A stretch of 16,004 bases of DNA from CAZLFA01 sp964558665. Lineage in GTDB: Bacteria; Desulfobacterota; Syntrophia; Syntrophales; PHBD01. The stretch is taken from assembly GCA_964558665.1 (NCBI GenBank), contig CAZLFA010000081.1, positions 1 through 16,004 on the forward strand, read 5' to 3'. A program made the position numbers and the translations under genes. The notes beneath the pieces were generated by a model, which was not told where the DNA came from, did no database searches, and worked only from the letters and a program-made list of their open reading frames with translations. Below are positions 14,154 through 16,004 of this stretch, in pieces; position 1 is the stretch's first letter, and the number at the start of each line of letters is the position of its first letter.

Positions 14154-15896
14154 ATGGGAAAAGAAATAGATATCAATGAGATACAGAAAGACATTGCCGA
14201 CTATATCTCAAAAAAGTACGGGATCAAGCTGCAAATGACCGGTTTCGGGCATTTCCCCGAGGCGGATAAAGACGGCGACAAGGAAAGAGTGAAAGAAACC
14301 CGGAATGGCGCTGCGTCCATCCATTTCGACATGAAGCCCGGTGAACTCAAGGCATACCTGGACGAGTACATGGTGAAACAGGATGATGCCAAGCAGGTTC
14401 TGGCGACGAAAATCTGCACCCACTACAACAGAATAAAGAGATTCGAATTAAACCGCAAAAGAAAGCGGCCGGATACAATCGGCGAGATCAAAAACAATAT
14501 CATTATGATCGGTCCTACCGGCGTAGGCAAGACCTATCTCGTCAAACTGATCGCCAGCAGGATCGGCGTGCCGTTTGTAAAAGGCGACGCCACCAAGTTC
14601 AGCGAAACGGGTTACGTCGGCGGCGACGTGGAAGACCTGGTGCGCGACCTGGTGCATGAAGCCGACGGAGACATGGAACTTGCCCAGTACGGGATAATCT
14701 ATCTCGACGAAATCGACAAGATAGCCTCCTCGCATAACCTGGTCGGACCGGACGTCTCACGGACAGGCGTGCAGCGGGCGCTGCTTAAGCCCCTCGAAGA
14801 CACAGAGGTGGAGCTTAAGGTTCCCCATGATCCGATCTCACAACTGGAAGCGATGCAGGAATATCAGAAAACAGGAAAGCGAGAGAGAAAGAAGATCAGC
14901 ACCAAGCACATCCTTTTTATCATGAGCGGCGCCTTCAACGGCCTGGAAGGAATAGTCGGAAAAAGGCGCAACCGGCAGGGGATAGGTTTCGGGGCTAAGA
15001 TCCAAATGAAGGATGAACATGCAGAAAACCTGAAACACGTGAAAGCGGAGGATCTGATCCAGTATGGTTTTGAGTCTGAGTTTATCGGCAGACTGCCGGT
15101 GGTGACTGTCTTCGAGCCTTTGGAGACCGAGGATCTGTACAAGATTCTGATCAATCCCAGGAACCCCATTATCATCGGCAAGAAGCGCGATTTCAAGGCC
15201 TATGGCATCGACCTCCAGTTCGAAGATGAAGCGCTGCACAAAATAGCGGAAAACGCCTTCCTTGAGAGTACGGGTGCCCGCGGCCTGGTGAGCGCAGTGG
15301 AGCGCGTCCTGATGAAGTTCGAGCATACGCTTCCCTCCACCGATATCAGGCATCTTACCGTAAACAGTGCAATGGCAGCCGACCCGGGCAAAGAACTCGA
15401 TGCGATCCTCGCCAACCCGGATGATCCCGAAAGAGAGGCGTCCTTCCAAAGGCTGATGTCGCAGGAAGAGAAACGCATGGAAGATTACATCCATCAGAAA
15501 TTGCCCGAATGGCGAAAATCTTACGCGATGGACTTTACCGCTGAGAGGATAAGACTGATCATCAGGCACACGCTGGACAAACAGTCTGAGGTGGAATATA
15601 CGCTTGAGGAAATCCAGGCCATCGAAAATGTCGCCCGGGACTTTGCCGGATCTTTTTCCCGGCGGAACGAGCTTGATATAGCTTTCAGTGACGATGCCGT
15701 AAATCTATTGCTGGAAAAGGCTGGAAGAGAAGCACTCGATGTCCCGGCATACCTGAAGCAGTCATTCCAGAATTACGATCACGGTTTGAAGCTCATCAGG
15801 GAAAAGACCGGGAAAAAAGAGTTCATTATCACTGCCGGGGGAATTGAAGATCCTGAGGCTTTTTTAAACCATCTGATACAGGAAGCATACAGATAA
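14154..15896 (+). CDS. ClpX-like AAA+ unfoldase without zinc finger, long C-terminal extension
   Basis: The 580-residue AAA+ protein follows ClpX. Walker A is GPTGVGKT (120-127), pore loop GYVG (153-156), Walker B IIYLDE (181-186), EFIGRLP with the likely arginine finger R313, and sensor 2 GARGL (374-378). It lacks the N-terminal cysteine zinc domain; residues 1-110 are a different head. GIGFGA (276-281) keeps the IGF loop that docks ClpX on ClpP, so it may feed a protease. From about 410 to 580 there is an extra region absent from the roughly 424-residue ClpX, containing a helical charged block (EEKRMEDYIHQKLPEWRK) and a second domain. I see no good ribosome binding site before the ATG at 14154. 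The stop is followed one base later by a palindromic element. Confidence 0.87.
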   Translation: MGKEIDINEIQKDIADYISKKYGIKLQMTGFGHFPEADKDGDKERVKETRNGAASIHFDMKPGELKAYLDEYMVKQDDAKQVLATKICTHYNRIKRFELNRKRKRPDTIGEIKNNIIMIGPTGVGKTYLVKLIASRIGVPFVKGDATKFSETGYVGGDVEDLVRDLVHEADGDMELAQYGIIYLDEIDKIASSHNLVGPDVSRTGVQRALLKPLEDTEVELKVPHDPISQLEAMQEYQKTGKRERKKISTKHILFIMSGAFNGLEGIVGKRRNRQGIGFGAKIQMKDEHAENLKHVKAEDLIQYGFESEFIGRLPVVTVFEPLETEDLYKILINPRNPIIIGKKRDFKAYGIDLQFEDEALHKIAENAFLESTGARGLVSAVERVLMKFEHTLPSTDIRHLTVNSAMAADPGKELDAILANPDDPEREASFQRLMSQEEKRMEDYIHQKLPEWRKSYAMDFTAERIRLIIRHTLDKQSEVEYTLEEIQAIENVARDFAGSFSRRNELDIAFSDDAVNLLLEKAGREALDVPAYLKQSFQNYDHGLKLIREKTGKKEFIITAGGIEDPEAFLNHLIQEAYR

Positions 15897-15897
15897 T

Positions 15898-16004
15898 CCC
15901 AGATTACGCGATAGAATGCATAGGCACTTGGATAAGTGAATATTATCCTGGTCAAAGGGGTTTTCAAGCGGCGAATCAAATATTTTTCTTGTGAAAAATA
16001 TTCT
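15898..16004. mobile_element. MITE-like palindromic element, inverted copy (cut by window edge)
   Basis: From CCCAGATTACGC the sequence matches the reverse complement of 1729-1623, with about six differences in 107 bases, through the central AATATTTTTC/GAAAAATATT hairpin. The other arm lies outside the window. It begins one base after the TAA of the ClpX-like gene and may act as a 3' hairpin for that transcript. Confidence 0.8.

Noticed and set aside
14838..15569. 243-codon minus-strand frame
   Set aside because: It is antisense to the ClpX-like gene, whose ATPase motifs are complete in the plus-strand frame.

Overview
The window looks like a chromosomal stretch from a Gram-negative anaerobe of the Desulfobacterota (former Deltaproteobacteria), possibly the Syntrophales. 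That placement is inferred from gene content (UPF0182 membrane protein, ClpX-like AAA+ ATPase, MaoC/SDR/thioesterase genes), from strong GGAGG ribosome binding sites and from several families of short palindromic repeats. It was not tested by any search. All confident genes except the last lie on the minus strand.

Layout, left to right. 1-283 holds no gene I can support. 284-1442 is a minus-strand set: a DUF2975 four-helix membrane protein (GTG start), a YozG-type mini XRE regulator and a cupin. It is probably driven by a near-consensus promoter at 1739-1767, with a perfect inverted repeat just upstream. A 172-bp MITE-like palindromic element (1558-1729) sits between that promoter and the DUF2975 gene. 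1881-2297 encodes an unrecognised protein with two membrane segments, and 2433-3275 a SAM-dependent methyltransferase. A second, related palindromic element (3311-3536) separates the methyltransferase from a four-gene, tightly spaced block (3536-6189): SDR oxidoreductase, PaaI-type hotdog thioesterase, DUF3788 protein and exported alpha/beta hydrolase.

6190-9238 is the accessory part. It contains a probable gene remnant, an AT-rich HEPN-domain gene with its own promoter, a RelE/ParE toxin with an RHH antitoxin, a truncated second copy of the 3' end of a MaoC dehydratase gene, an orphan CopG-type antitoxin and the intact MaoC gene. Four GATT...AATGAC palindromic repeats, all in one orientation, lie around the MaoC copies.

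9420-12158 encodes a large UPF0182 membrane protein. 12322-13973 encodes a two-helix potassium channel with an RCK-like domain, translationally coupled by a TGATG overlap to an upstream membrane-anchored nuclease-like (SNase) protein whose active site is degenerate. The SNase gene and the plus-strand ClpX-like AAA+ gene (14154-15896) diverge from two back-to-back sigma70-type promoters at 14001-14079. One base after the AAA+ stop codon an inverted copy of the 1558-1729 element begins, and it runs off the window edge.

No complete, clearly new multi-gene system is visible. The strongest unusual signals are the two related palindromic elements that abut stop codons or a transcription start, the ClpX-like unfoldase without a zinc finger but with an IGF loop and a long C-terminal extension, the channel/degenerate-nuclease pair, and the HEPN/toxin-antitoxin/duplication patch.
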